Shown here one piece after another: positions 33,841 to 44,149 of a DNA stretch of 64,000 bases. A model generated the notes under the pieces. That model was given only the letters and a program-made list of their open reading frames with translations, was not told the DNA's origin and did not search any database. The position numbers and the translations under genes are program-made. The stretch lies in contig CM062297.1 of the NCBI GenBank assembly GCA_031216915.1, positions 833,667,337-833,731,336 on the forward strand, written 5' to 3'. Source of the stretch: Pictodentalium vernedei (Eukaryota; Mollusca; Scaphopoda; Dentaliida; Dentaliidae). The stretch's first letter is position 1. Every line of letters starts with the position of its first letter.

Positions 33841-34667
33841 TTATGTTTTCTCCAGGACATCAATGATTTGCTGTTAGATGGCACACTGTTGGAAAGGGCT
33901 CTGGAGGCATCTTTACAACAGTGTGGCATACTAAGATAGAATACGAGGGTGGAGTACAGGGGACTGGTATCAAATGATCCGAGTTGAAGTTTTTCCTGTT
34001 TTCACAAGCACTGAAGGCACATGTGAAATACAGGAAAAACTCTAACAAGGATCATTGATTTCTATCCCCCGTATTTTACCCGAGTTGTGCTCTGTATTTT
34101 TATCTAAGAATCATATACATTTTGGCTTGAAAACCACAAGAAACGGTACGTATCACATAATGTGTTTGGATTCTGTATCATATGGACGACTCATTCTGAT
34201 TCCATATCATATAGATGACTCGTTTCCGGTAATGCAACAGGCTATCATAACAGGTGCATGAATACGTTCTATGTGCATTTCAGTGATTGACTCAGCTGAT
34301 TGCTTACAAAACATACCAAAATTCCTTACAATTAGCAAGAGAACTATTAATAGCCAATGACCCCTCCTCCCTCCCCCCCCCCCCTCCACACACACACACA
34401 ATAAACAGAAACTGCACAATTAAATATGACACACTTGTAAATTCAAGCGTATCATCATAGGAAGTGACATTGAAATTTTTACAACGCACGCTACTTTGAA
34501 AATTTGCGGTGTCCGTGTTACTCATTGTTTGTTAAAGTGCACAACAATATTGTTCCATAAAATATGGGATTTTTTTTTTAAACTTTTTCTCCCCCAACAT
34601 TATGTCCCAAAACTGTTTTATTAATTTAAGATTTAATCTGTTTATGTTACAGAATTGTTAGATAAAT
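33841..34667. other. intronic DNA, nothing recognised
   Basis: Non-coding sequence with a C-run/(CA)n stretch at about 34372-34401. No coding similarity or repeat boundary recognised. Confidence 0.4.
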
Positions 34668-34835
34668 GAATTATCATGATAATGTGCATGTTCTGTGATT
34701 TGCATCAGATTCTCGGTTGTGTCCAGAATGGGATCACAACTCGCCGGCAAAGCCGGCTCATTGAGATCCCATTCCGAACACCACCTTGAATCTGATACAA
34801 ATTATAGGACATGCACATTATCATGATAATCTGTA
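34668..34835. repeat. foldback (long imperfect palindrome)
   Basis: Arms of ~70 nt: ATTATCATGATAATGTGCATG... , TTGCATCAGATTC..., GAATGGGATC facing GATCCCATTC..., GAATCTGATACAAAT..., CATGCACATTATCATGATAAT. The centre is CTCGCCGGCAAAGCCGGCTC. Probably a MITE; no target duplication identified. Confidence 0.7.
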
Positions 34836-35159
34836 TGTACCATGATTAAACTTAAATTAAGTGGATGAAGCTGATATTTTTCAAGAAAAATATCACCTTT
34901 GGCAGTCTGCTAACTTTCGTGCTTGACACTGTTTTGAATTTGAATTGAATTGTTTTTATTTGCACATGAACAAAAAATTCATATTTTGCAAAATAACATA
35001 ATAAAGTAAACAACGAAAATGCAGATACGTATATAATAATTATGCAGTGAAGAGAATGGGATGAAGGTTTTGAGATCATGAGATATTGTGAGGTAATGGG
35101 GGTGATTGAAGATTAAAGAAGAAAAAAAAAACAACAAAACAAAAAAAAAACTGCATTTG
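34836..35159. other. intronic A/T-rich DNA, nothing recognised
   Basis: Contains A-rich runs (35121-35150) but no element boundary I can define. Confidence 0.4.
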
Positions 35160-35402
35160 TTAACCCTTTACCTAACATGAAAAACAGACGACACTTGCAA
35201 AAAAAATTATTGAATAACTCATTTTTTGTCTCAAAAACATAGGTAATGACCCCCTCATTGGAACGTGCACGATGAGCTCATTCCAAAGAGGGGTCATAAC
35301 CTATGTTTTTGAGACAAAAAATGAAAATATAATGAAAATTAATTGGCGATTATTTAGAATAGCGCTGGTTGGTTTTGGTCGTTACGTTGGGTAAAGGGTT
35401 AA
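35160..35402. mobile_element. piggyBac-like hairpin MITE, subfamily 1
   Basis: TTAA-CCCTTTACCTAACATG ... CGTTGGGTAAAGGG-TTAA. Central palindrome with arms ACATAGGTAATGACCCCCTC / GAGGGGTCATAACCTATGT and a GAACG...GAGCTC core. Full TTAA on both sides. Confidence 0.75.
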
Positions 35403-35438
35403 TTAAAAGTTGATAATACACTAATTACAACTTATATA

Positions 35439-36956
35439 TACCGAGTCAAAAAAGGAAGTATAATAGAAACAAATGTGAAAAAAATAGCATAAAGGATGAA
35501 ATATAGTAGTTCTAATGCTGCATGTTTGTGGACAAGAAGTCGTGCAAAGAGTTTAATGACATGTTGTTGTCCACCCAACCATATACAATTTTGCTGCGGA
35601 TTTCAAAGTAGAACGTGCTACTCGAGAATGTCAAATTGAATTGGTGACCGATGATTTTCTTTGTGTTATGTTGTGCAAAAGAGCCTGGGTTATTGAGAAA
35701 ACACGCTAGTTTTTGTATTCCGACATTTTAAAAAATGCCAAGGTTAACCGAAAATCAGAGGTTGCGTGCCATTGGTATGCATGAGGCTGGAATACCTCCA
35801 GATGAGCTCGCTGCTGAGTTTAGAGACACTGTGGCCATTATTTACTGTCTCATTGGAAGGTATAAAACCACTGGATCTGCTGCCGACTGATCGCGTTCAG
35901 GTCAACTAAGAGTTACGACCCCTGCACAAGACCGTCACATCAGGACATCTCGCGGGATTGCTTCCTTCCGGTGACGAGGACAGCAGCAATTACTCCTGGT
36001 AGAACTAACAATAGAATCAGTGTACAATCTGTCCAACAACAGACTCACTGAACACGGCATCCAAAGTAGGCCTCCATACTACGGACCAATCCTTACCCAA
36101 TGTCATTGTACTGTCAAAATGGAATGGGTACGTCAGCGTGTTCGCTGGACTCAGCAGCGTTGGAGCACAGTTCTTTTTAGTGATGAATCTTGATTTTGTC
36201 TGGGGCGTGCTGATGGTAGGGCAAGAGTGTATCGCGGTTTTCTAATGCTTGCATGCGGGAATGTGACCAAAAAGCGGGAATGCGACCGTTTCTGCTGGAA
36301 TAGTGTAATGGTTTGGGCAGGAATTTCCTTGCTCCATCGAATGCAGTTGATCTTCATTGATGGTAATCTGAATGGACAGCGATTTTGGGACGAAATTCTT
36401 AATGCTGTTGTTGTCCTGTTGTTCCACGCTAATTTCGGATTGCAGTTATTCCAACAAGACAATGCCCGATGTTACGTGGCGTGTATCTGTCGTGACTTTC
36501 TTGAGGAGCGGAGCATAAAACTTCTTCCCTGGCCCCCACTTTCGCCAGATTTTTCGCCAATCGAGCATTTTTGGGATCAATTGTACCATCGGGTATGACT
36601 TCATGATCTTCAGACGTTAGGCGATTAATGTAATGTTCTAAGGCAGGAGTGGAACGCAGTACCACAGGGTGACATCCAGAGACTTATCAGGTCCATGCGC
36701 CGTTGATGTCTTGCCATCCAAGAGGCAAACGGTGGACATACATGCTATTGACTGCATGTGTGAACTTTTCATTTCAACCCAAGTCTGAATTGCGACATCC
36801 TGACGTGACGCTGGCAATAGTAAGAACATGAAATTATGCAAATTCATACAGCTAGACTCAAAATATGAATTCACAATAATTTGTTTGGGATTAAAGTCGA
36901 TAATACTAAAAAAATTGCTCCTCGAAGTTTATTGTACTTTCTTTTTTGACTCGGTG
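35439..36956 (+). mobile_element. Tc1/mariner-type transposon, inactive
   Basis: 1518 bp with ~28 bp terminal inverted repeats, (T/C)ACCGAGTCAAAAAAG and its complement CTTTTTTGACTCGGTG, flanked by TA (35437-35438 and 36957-36958). Contains a broken transposase gene. Confidence 0.85.
35735..36751 (+). pseudogene. Tc1-like DD(34)E transposase, degenerate
   Basis: Begins at ATG 35735 with the helix-turn-helix region (MPRLTENQRLRAIGMHEAG). A stop follows at about 35888, and several frameshifts lie between 35940 and 36190. The catalytic domain is readable: first Asp in FSDES (stop codon directly after), a long open piece 36227-36598, second Asp in LFQQDNARCY and the Glu in SPIEHFWD, which gives the Tc1 spacing. 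After a stop at 36598 and a frameshift the C-terminus reads EWNAVPQGDIQRLIRSMRRR and ends at TGA 36749-36751. Such enzymes cut and paste DNA into TA sites. This copy is clearly dead. Confidence 0.85.
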
Positions 36957-37250
36957 TACAAATTATAACTGGTCGAGTCCTAAATTATTTTGCAAAGACG
37001 ATTTGTAACGTGAATTTTTTTCACAGATTCTGTTGCTATCAGCAAGGAAAGCTTTATTTTAGGCTTCAGCGAGATTTTCTTGATAAATAATTGATTTATT
37101 TGTTATAGTTTATTGGAGAGTGCCTGTTGGCACTCTCCCACAAACTATATCAAAACAATTTCATACAAATATTCTTTTTTCTGTTGCTGAGTAAAAATCA
37201 AAGCATTTCATTCACGTTATAAGCTCATGCTGATGCATAACGTCCAATCA
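36957..37250. other. intronic DNA with a short GGAGAGTGCC palindrome
   Basis: Includes TTATTGGAGAGTGCC-TGTT-GGCACTCTCCC at about 37107-37140, a member of a small palindrome family also seen near 50440, 52425 and 60918. Confidence 0.5.
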
Positions 37251-38126
37251 CAGGCCTGGCCATTTGAGGCGGGCGATCACTCCCGCCCGCCTCCGCCCGC
37301 CTGGATTCAGAATAAGGCGGGCATATTTTGCCCACCTAACGTCAATTTGCGCAGGCGATTAAAACTATAAAATGTGTTAAAAAAAACAACAACGTATATT
37401 ATTATTCGTTACACTTGGCTTATTATGAAATCAGTTTTGACCAAATTACTTTCCCAAACAATATCAGCACATCTGCAAAAAACGGTGCCCTGTTATCATT
37501 CACTGACATAACAAAAAGGTCCGCTTGTCATTGAACTTCGGTCATTCTCTGTATAATGCAGTATGCTTTCCGGAACTTATTTAAGTGGTGATTTTTTTTC
37601 TCCAACAAGCACAATATTGCTAAACGGTGCTCCTTCCATAACCTCTTATCGATTCAGTGAAAAAAAGTTCCACTTTCAAGTTTATCAGTTGGGAATCCAT
37701 GCACACTGCAGTTCATTGACCGGAACTTATTTTCAGATGGAACAGTTTTCAAGGACTTGTGTTTTTCAATGTGCCATACATTTTGAACAATATCACGCCG
37801 TGTTTTAAGTCATACCCGCGAGCTTTGAATAAACGACAGGGAAAATTATAAAATTGCATCCTATTGATTAATTTCCGATTACAATTATTAACATTTGGGA
37901 AAATCCGAAATAAAGTAAAGAATTTGAAATGGAAACTGCGAGTTTGATTTTCACACGCCTGCATTTTTTGTTCCAGGCGTCACTGGACTTAAATAAGTTA
38001 AAAGTGATAGGGCATTCTTGATTGATGGCTCCCAGAGGTGAATTAAGGGCCACCATTATCGCCCGCCTGGGATGATTTGAGGCGGGTGGTAGTAGCTCGC
38101 CTGCATTTTTCAAATCGCCAGGCCTG
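37251..38126. mobile_element. non-autonomous TIR element with CAATCA target duplication
   Basis: 876 bp with CAGGCCTGGC(C/G)ATTTGA-type ends and G+C-rich subterminal inverted blocks (GAGGCGGGCG..., CGCCCGCCT) in otherwise A/T-rich DNA. Directly flanked by CAATCA on both sides (37245-37250 and 38127-38132). No transposase is recognised inside; superfamily undetermined. Confidence 0.65.
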
Positions 38127-38132
38127 CAATCA

Positions 38133-38939
38133 GATGCATTCTTACACAGCATTCTTTCGCATATCTATCAGATGTTTTCGTCCATGTTTTATCATGTCTC
38201 TGCATCTATAAATGCTAGAAATTGATGATAGTCATTGTTTTTGACATCAGCTACAATGGAATACTGTTTAAACTGTTGCTTAAATAATGAAATTTTGAAA
38301 AAAGTTAAAGGGCACTAACTCTCTCAGTTCTATGGAAATCGGCATGATTTTCAAACTTGACCAAGACAGTGTTAATATAAAGCAGTCTGTCAAATTATAT
38401 TAAAATCTGAGATCTATTATTCAAGTTATTATTAACTTATAACATGAACTACGAAATCTTCAAACAAAATTCAACGAACAAATGTTATAACTCCCTTAAT
38501 TTTCAACGAACGTTGGTGATTATCAAACTTGTCCTAGAGCCCACCAAATTGAATTAAAATTTACTGTGGTAAACAAGCTCTGGTGAAATAGGCCCTGGTA
38601 ACCAATGCCTGCGGTGATAGTCCTTTAAAATGGACAACATGGATATAAACAATTGGCCTGACTCATCTTTATATTCATGTTGCAGTCATGATTAGCAACT
38701 GTTCAGAAATATGTGACCTTCAACACCAATAAATAAATAGTGGATGAAAGGAAAGATGGTGCCCATCACAATATCTCTTCCCTGAGTCCGGTGGGTGGTA
38801 AGAAACACACTGCTGATGAGATTTTCTTTTTTTTAACACCTCTTATCAATATTGAAAAAAAACTTTGAAATATACCATCACAAACTTTATTAGAAGACAT
38901 TTTGAAAATCACTTGCATAAATTATGTTAAGCTTTATTG
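38133..38939. other. intronic DNA; includes an orphan SINE tail
   Basis: Mostly unrecognised. At about 38705-38742 the stretch ATGTGACCTTCAACACCAATAAATAAAT matches the A-rich tail of the 5S-derived SINE at 52640-53050, so the end of a related SINE or of its partner LINE sits here on the + strand. Confidence 0.45.
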
Positions 38940-39347
38940 CAGTGGAAACCTGTTAATTGAATAGCCACTTTGCCAATGAAAATCATTCAATTAACAGGAG
39001 TATTCAATTTCCTGTATTCTGGAGATAAACTTAGCATTTATAATATTATATCTTGTTTGACAGAGCTCCATGAGCAGTCTAACAAGTTATAATAGATTAA
39101 ATGCCTGTATTGGATATACTGAGACCTAATAGGTCTATAAACAAAGAAAAACTGGGGAGAGTCAGGGTAATTTCTCGACAGGTTGCAAGATTTTCTATTC
39201 AATTGAAAGGAGTTTACTCTATAACCTATATTCAATTAGCAGATCAAATTTGTACTTGAGGTATGGTAAATGGTTCTGTGTTGGGAAATTATATTCAATT
39301 AATAGGGTTATTCAGGTAAGAGATATCCAATTCAGTGGGCTCCACTG
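38940..39347. mobile_element. TIR MITE (CAGTGGA ends)
   Basis: Starts CAGTGGAAACCTGTTAATTG and ends TTCAGTGGGCTCCACTG followed by TA. Several internal copies of ATTCAATTAA(C/T)AG in both orientations. CAGTGGA(A/G)-type ends suggest a pogo/Tigger relative, but the left TA is not preserved. About 80 bp upstream of the SPCS3 terminal exon. Confidence 0.5.
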
Positions 39348-39425
39348 TATTACTAATGGCTGGTGACTATTCAACAAAAAGAGACTTTGAAGTTTATTAA
39401 TAATAATGATTTTTGTTTTTTGCAG

Positions 39426-39555
39426 AGGAAACAAGAATATCACATTGACACTGTCATGGAATGTTATACCAAATGCTGGCACATTACCAAAAATAAAGGG
39501 AGCAGGCTTTCACACTTTCAAGTTTCCAGAGGAATACTCAACTAGCAGATTTTAA
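39426..39555 (+). CDS. SPCS3: SPCS3 (signal peptidase complex subunit 3), terminal coding exon
   Basis: Acceptor TTTTTTGCAG ends at 39425. The first base completes the Lys codon begun at 19111, then 42 codons: GNKNITLTLSWNVIPNAGTL, PKIKGAGFHTFKFPEEYSTS, RF, stop TAA 39553-39555. This is the conserved C-terminus of SPCS3 with the N-T-L-T-L-S-W-N-V-x-P-N-A-G core. NIT is a potential N-glycosylation site; mammalian SPC22/23 is glycosylated in this region (NVT). The terminal tail differs from vertebrates, as is common. The reading phase, length and identity across the junction with 18997-19112 make this a functional-looking gene rather than a processed copy. Confidence 0.92.
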
Positions 39556-39834
39556 AATTGTCATTTTCATTGCCATGTCATTAAATTACATCTGTATATT
39601 ATATTGTGTTTGGTTGTTTTTACATAACATTCTTTTCGTCAGAAGACAAGGATTCTTCTGGCCTCTTTGGGAATGGGTCTGGGGCCATGCCATTGAGAAA
39701 ATTTGCATCATTGGGGCTCCAGTTGGGAATTTGTTTTGGAGGGGAAAAACATACAGACTAAGAAATTTTACATTGAAATTGAGTAGAGAACATTAAGACT
39801 GATACCTAAGCAGCTGCATGTATACTACAATTTA
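39556..39834 (+). other. SPCS3: probable SPCS3 3' UTR
   Basis: Non-coding sequence after the stop. ATTAAA at about 39580 could act as a weak poly(A) signal; no AATAAA before the next element at 39835. Confidence 0.4.
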
Positions 39835-41265
39835 TTAGCTCACCTGACTGAAAGTCAAGGTGAGCTTTTCTGATCACTTTTCGTCCGTCTTCTGTCGTCC
39901 GTTGTGAAGGTGGTATTTGGGCCTTTTTCTCCCAAACCACTGGCCGCATGTTAATGAAATTTCATGTGAGTAGTGGTTATATAGAGGCATTTTGATTTTT
40001 ATGCAAATTAGGTTTGGGCTCATATTGAGCAGAGGGGTGGGGAAAAAATGGCCAAATTTTTGGGAAATCTTCTTCTAATGAACCACCAGTAGCAGAGACT
40101 TGATATGTGGTATACAGAGTCCTTTTGAGGTTTAGAATCAAGTTTGTTCAAGAGAAGTTTGTCGGGCATTATTTGCCTTCGTTATGGGATGGGCAAAAAT
40201 TTTGGCCACGCCTAAAATTTCTATTTTCAGAACCGTGAGGTCGATTTGAACCAGATTTGATATGAGATGATAATGGGTCATAAGTAGTTGATTGATGCAA
40301 AAAAATTTTTTTCTCATTGCCCAGTGGGAACCTCGGGAGCTAAAAATAGGAAAAACCTTAAACCTGCCATATCGCCAAAACTACACGGCACAGAGAATTC
40401 TTATTTTGTATAAAGCATACTTTTATCCAGTAGAATAGAACGATTTAAAAAAATCCCTATCGGTTTGATCACAAGGTACTTTTTTCAGGACTTTGAAAAA
40501 GTGCTGAGTCAGCACTTTTTAACACTGTAGGCAATGGGAACAACATTAAATAATCATCTCCAGATCCAGCAGGCAGAATCTTTTGATATTTGGTATGCAA
40601 CATTGTAGGGTGGATCTGATTCAAGTTTGTTCAAATCGGCCCCCTGGGTTCATATTTGGGCTCAGTATAGGAGCCTGATTTCGAACTTAGTGCATTTCAG
40701 GCAAATTTGTTCAAAAATCTTCTCCAGATCCAGCAGGCAGAATCTTTTGATATTTGGTATGCAACATTGTGGGGTGGATCTGATTCAGGTTTGTTCAAAT
40801 CGGCCCCCGGATTCATATTTGGGCTCACTATAGAAGCCCAAATTTGAACTTAGTGCATTTCAGGCAAATTTCTTAAAAAATCTTCTTCTCCAGATCCAGC
40901 AGGCAGAATCTTTTGAAATTTGGTTTGCAACATTGTGGGGTGGATCTGATTCAAGTTTGTTCAAATCGGACCCCCTGGGTTTATATTTGGGCTCAGTATA
41001 GGAGCCCAAATTTGAACTTAGTGCATTTCAGGCAAATTTCTTTGAAAATCTTCTCAAGATCCAGCAGGCAGAATCTTTTGATATTGGGTATGCACCATGC
41101 TTAGGGGCGGTGAGATTCAAGTTTGTTCAAGCCAAGTCCCTGGGTTCATATTTGGGCTCACTGTGGTAGCCCAAATTATAACTTAGTTCAAAATGAGGAA
41201 TTTTCTTTAAAAATCTTCTTCAGATCCAGCAGTCAGAATGTTTTGATATTGGGTATGCAGCATCC

Positions 41266-41299
<34 letters not shown>

Positions 41300-42226
41300 G
41301 ATTCAAGTTTGTTCAAGCCATGTCCCTAAGTCCATATTTGGGCTCACTGTTGGAGCCCGAATGATAACTTAGTTCAAAATGAGGAATTTTCTTTAAAAAT
41401 CTTCTTCTTCAGATCCAGCAGTCGGAATGTTTTGATGTTTGGTATGCAGCATCCTTAGGGAGGGGGGGGGGGGTGAGATTCAAGTTTATTCAAGCCATGT
41501 CCCTACAGTTAAAACTAGAAGTCCTGTCACGAATAGTGCGCTTATCTAGGCTTAATTGCGCGTTGGAATTGCGCGCAATTGCCATATCAAATGGCATCCA
41601 AAGCACGGCAGGTTCTCCTGGTTACTCATAGCAAACACATGCCATGTTTCTGCCAATGGACCTCCGGGTTACCCGGAGGTCCATTGGCTGAAACATTGCC
41701 TGTGCACAGGCCATAAGTACAGAATATGATAGCTTTAATTGGGTCATAACGCGCACATTAACGCGCATATCAACATGCTATTTGTGCGCATTTCATGACA
41801 GGACTTCTAGTTTTAACTGTAGGTTCATATTTGGACTCACTGTGGGAGCTCGAATTGTAACTTAGTTCAAAATGAGGAATTTTCTTTAAAAATCTTCTTC
41901 TTCAGATCCAGCAGTCGGAATGTTTTGATATTTGGTGTGCAGCATCCTTGGGGGGGGGGGGGGGGGGGGGGAGATTCAAGTTTGTTAAAGCCAAGTCCCT
42001 GGGTTCATATATGGGCTCCCTGTGGGAGCCCAAATTATAACTTAGTTCAATATGAGGAATATTCTTTAAATATCCTTTTTTTTAGATCCACTGGTCAGAA
42101 TCCTTGGATATTTGGTATAAGCTTTTCTTAGGAGGATCAGATGCAACTTGTTGAAATCAATTCTCTGGGTTGATATTTAGGCTACCATGTCAGGTGAGCG
42201 CCCTCAGGCCCCCTGGGGCCTCTTGT
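39835..42226 (-). mobile_element. pearl/Helitron-like element with ~165 bp tandem units
   Basis: On the minus strand it begins ACAAGAGGCCCCAGGGGGCC, continues through about nine units of ~165 bp (GATCCAGCAG(G/T)C(A/G)GAAT, CAAGTTTGTTCAA, TTTGGGCTCA blocks), then a unique segment, (GACGGA)-rich sequence, and ends with hairpin AGCTCACCTTGACTTTCAGT...GAGCTAA. Long G runs at about 41271-41298, 41461-41473 and 41950-41970 fall at the same position of successive units. A MITE is inserted at 41516-41819. Confidence 0.65.
41516..41819. mobile_element. MITE with CAGTTAAAACTAGAAG ends and TA target duplication
   Basis: 304 bp; ~33 bp TIRs starting CAGTTAAAACTAGAAGTCCT and ending AGGACTTCTAGTTTTAACTG, flanked by TA (41514-41515, 41820-41821). 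The pre-insertion sequence (CCC-TA-GGTTCATATTTGG) is continuous with the host tandem unit. Internal palindrome CGGGTTACCCGG near the centre. Tc1/mariner-type by TA target (inference). Confidence 0.8.
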
Positions 42227-42511
42227 TTATGTTTTTATCAATTCAAAGTTGAGCAACACTTGTATTTTGGTTATATTTCATGGAAATGCTACTTTTGTTT
42301 TTCCATTAGCTCCATATACATAAATTACACAGCTATAAAACTTCACACACCCTTTTCTGTCCATCTGAAATAGAGCCTTTGTGGAATAAAAATATCCCTC
42401 CCATTCTCTCCTCCCCCACCCCCATACCATTTTTTATTCCTTCACCTTTTTTAACTTTCAGCCTCAATATTTCAAAATTTTGGGATTATAATCTCCACAA
42501 AGAAAATTTCT
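42227..42511. other. spacer, nothing recognised
   Basis: Non-coding sequence between two pearl-type elements. Confidence 0.4.
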
Positions 42512-43674
42512 AACAAGAGCGCACGTATCGCTGAAGCAATACAATGTCCCCTACCGGTCTAATGAGCATCAATAATTATACAAATGTTATAACCTATACG
42601 TGATCAGCATGAATTCTGTTGAAGCATTTCCAAAAAAAAAGTCCAGAAAACTGATATGTTGGCACTTTTCCATATTTCCAAGGGCCATAACTCCCACAGG
42701 GATAATGCAATCAGCATGAAACTCAAATTTGAACTGTAAGTCATTGTTCTATAGTAGGTTATCAAGAATGAAATCATTCGGTTGAAGCATTTCAAAAAAA
42801 AGTCCGGAAAACTAAAGTATGACTGACAGACTGACAGACTGACTGACAGATGGACAGAGTGCAAATGAAACTTGATCTGTAAGTTATCGTTCTATAGTAG
42901 GTTACCAAAAATGAAATCATTCCGTTGAAGCGTTTCCAAAAAAAGTCCGGAAAACTAAAGTATGACCGACAGACTGACTGACAGATTGACGGATGAATGG
43001 ACAGAGTGTAAATGAAACTTGATCTGTAAGTCATCGTTCTGTAGTAGGTTACCAAAAATGAAATCATTCCATTGAAGCGTTTCCAGAAAAAGTCCGGAAA
43101 ACTGATATTTTGGCGCTTTTCCATATTTCCAAGGGCCATAACTTACACAAGAATAAGGCAATCAACATGAAACTCAAACTTGATCTGTAAGTCATCGTTC
43201 TATAGTAGGTTACCAAAAATGAAATCATTCCGTTGAAGCGTTTCCAAAAAAAACTCTGGAAAACTGATATTTTGGCGCTTTTCCATATTTCCAAGGGCCA
43301 TAACTCACACAAGAATAATGCAATCAGCATGAAACTCAAACTTGATCTATAAGTCATCGTTCTATAGTAGTTTACCAAAAATGAAATCATTCCGTTGAAG
43401 CATTTCCAAAAAAACTCCGGAAAACTGATATTTTGGTGCTTTTTCCCATATTTCCAAGGGCCGTAACTCACACAAGAATAATGCAATCAGTATGAAACTC
43501 AAACTTGATCTGTAAGTCATCGTTCTATAGTAGTTTACCAAAAATGAAATCATTCCGTTGAAGCGTTTCCAAAAAAACTCCGGAAAACTAAAGTGTGACT
43601 GACAGACTGACAGATTGACAGACGGACGGAGTGCAAACCTATAGTCCCCTCCGGCGATGCCGGTAGAGGACTAA
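42512..43674 (+). mobile_element. pearl/Helitron-like element with ~162 bp tandem units
   Basis: Starts AACAAGAGCGCACGTATCGC. About six units of ~162 bp (TTTTGGCGCTTTTCCATATT, AAATGAAATCATTCCGTTGA), two of them shortened and carrying (GACT/GACA)n. Ends with GACAGACGGACGGAG and hairpin AGTCCCCTCCGGC-GAT-GCCGGTAGAGGACT running into CTAA. The complete layout is seen here: leader, tandem core, microsatellite, hairpin, CTAA. Confidence 0.7.
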
Positions 43675-44149
43675 AAATGTGGTGCCATCCTAGGAAATTC
43701 CCAACCGTAATGACCAAACTCTTGAGGTGACATCATAGGTCATAGGGTCAAAAAATTAAAATTCGTCCATTTTACACATGTTCTGTTGAGAAAGATTCAA
43801 GATTTAAGGTTGTCTGTGCAGTACAAAAAATAACAACTAGGTGAACAAATATTTGAAAAAGTTCATGGCATTGCCTTTCCTGCCACACCAGAATTGTCAG
43901 TTCATTTGAAAATTTGTGTTGTGATGCCAACACAAGAAAGGCATGTTAATTTCACAAACTATGTGAGAAATACGTGGATATGCAATATTTGGGAAGTGGA
44001 TGAGGGGTTAATTTTCAACCAAAGTGTCCGTACCAACAATGACCTGGGGTAGCTGAGACATTCAGATCGCTGAACTATACATATCACATTCGGGACTGGA
44101 TCGCCATGGCTATGTTCCTTATAATTCCTAGTTCTAACAGTCATAAAAA
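43675..44149. other. spacer, nothing recognised
   Basis: Non-coding sequence; contains no element end I can define. Confidence 0.4.

Larger units (their letters stand above)
19113..39425 (+). other. SPCS3: SPCS3 intron of 20.3 kb filled with transposons
   Basis: Starts GTAAGT and ends TTTTTTGCAG. About 11.7 kb of it (20776-32434) is two nested DIRS copies; the rest is MITEs, tandem repeats, a dead Tc1-like transposon and short unannotated stretches. Confidence 0.85.

Noticed and set aside
42604..43553. Minus-strand frames of 60-140 codons with repeated SFLVTYYRTMTYRSS-like segments
   Set aside because: Translations of the ~162 bp tandem core of a pearl-type element.
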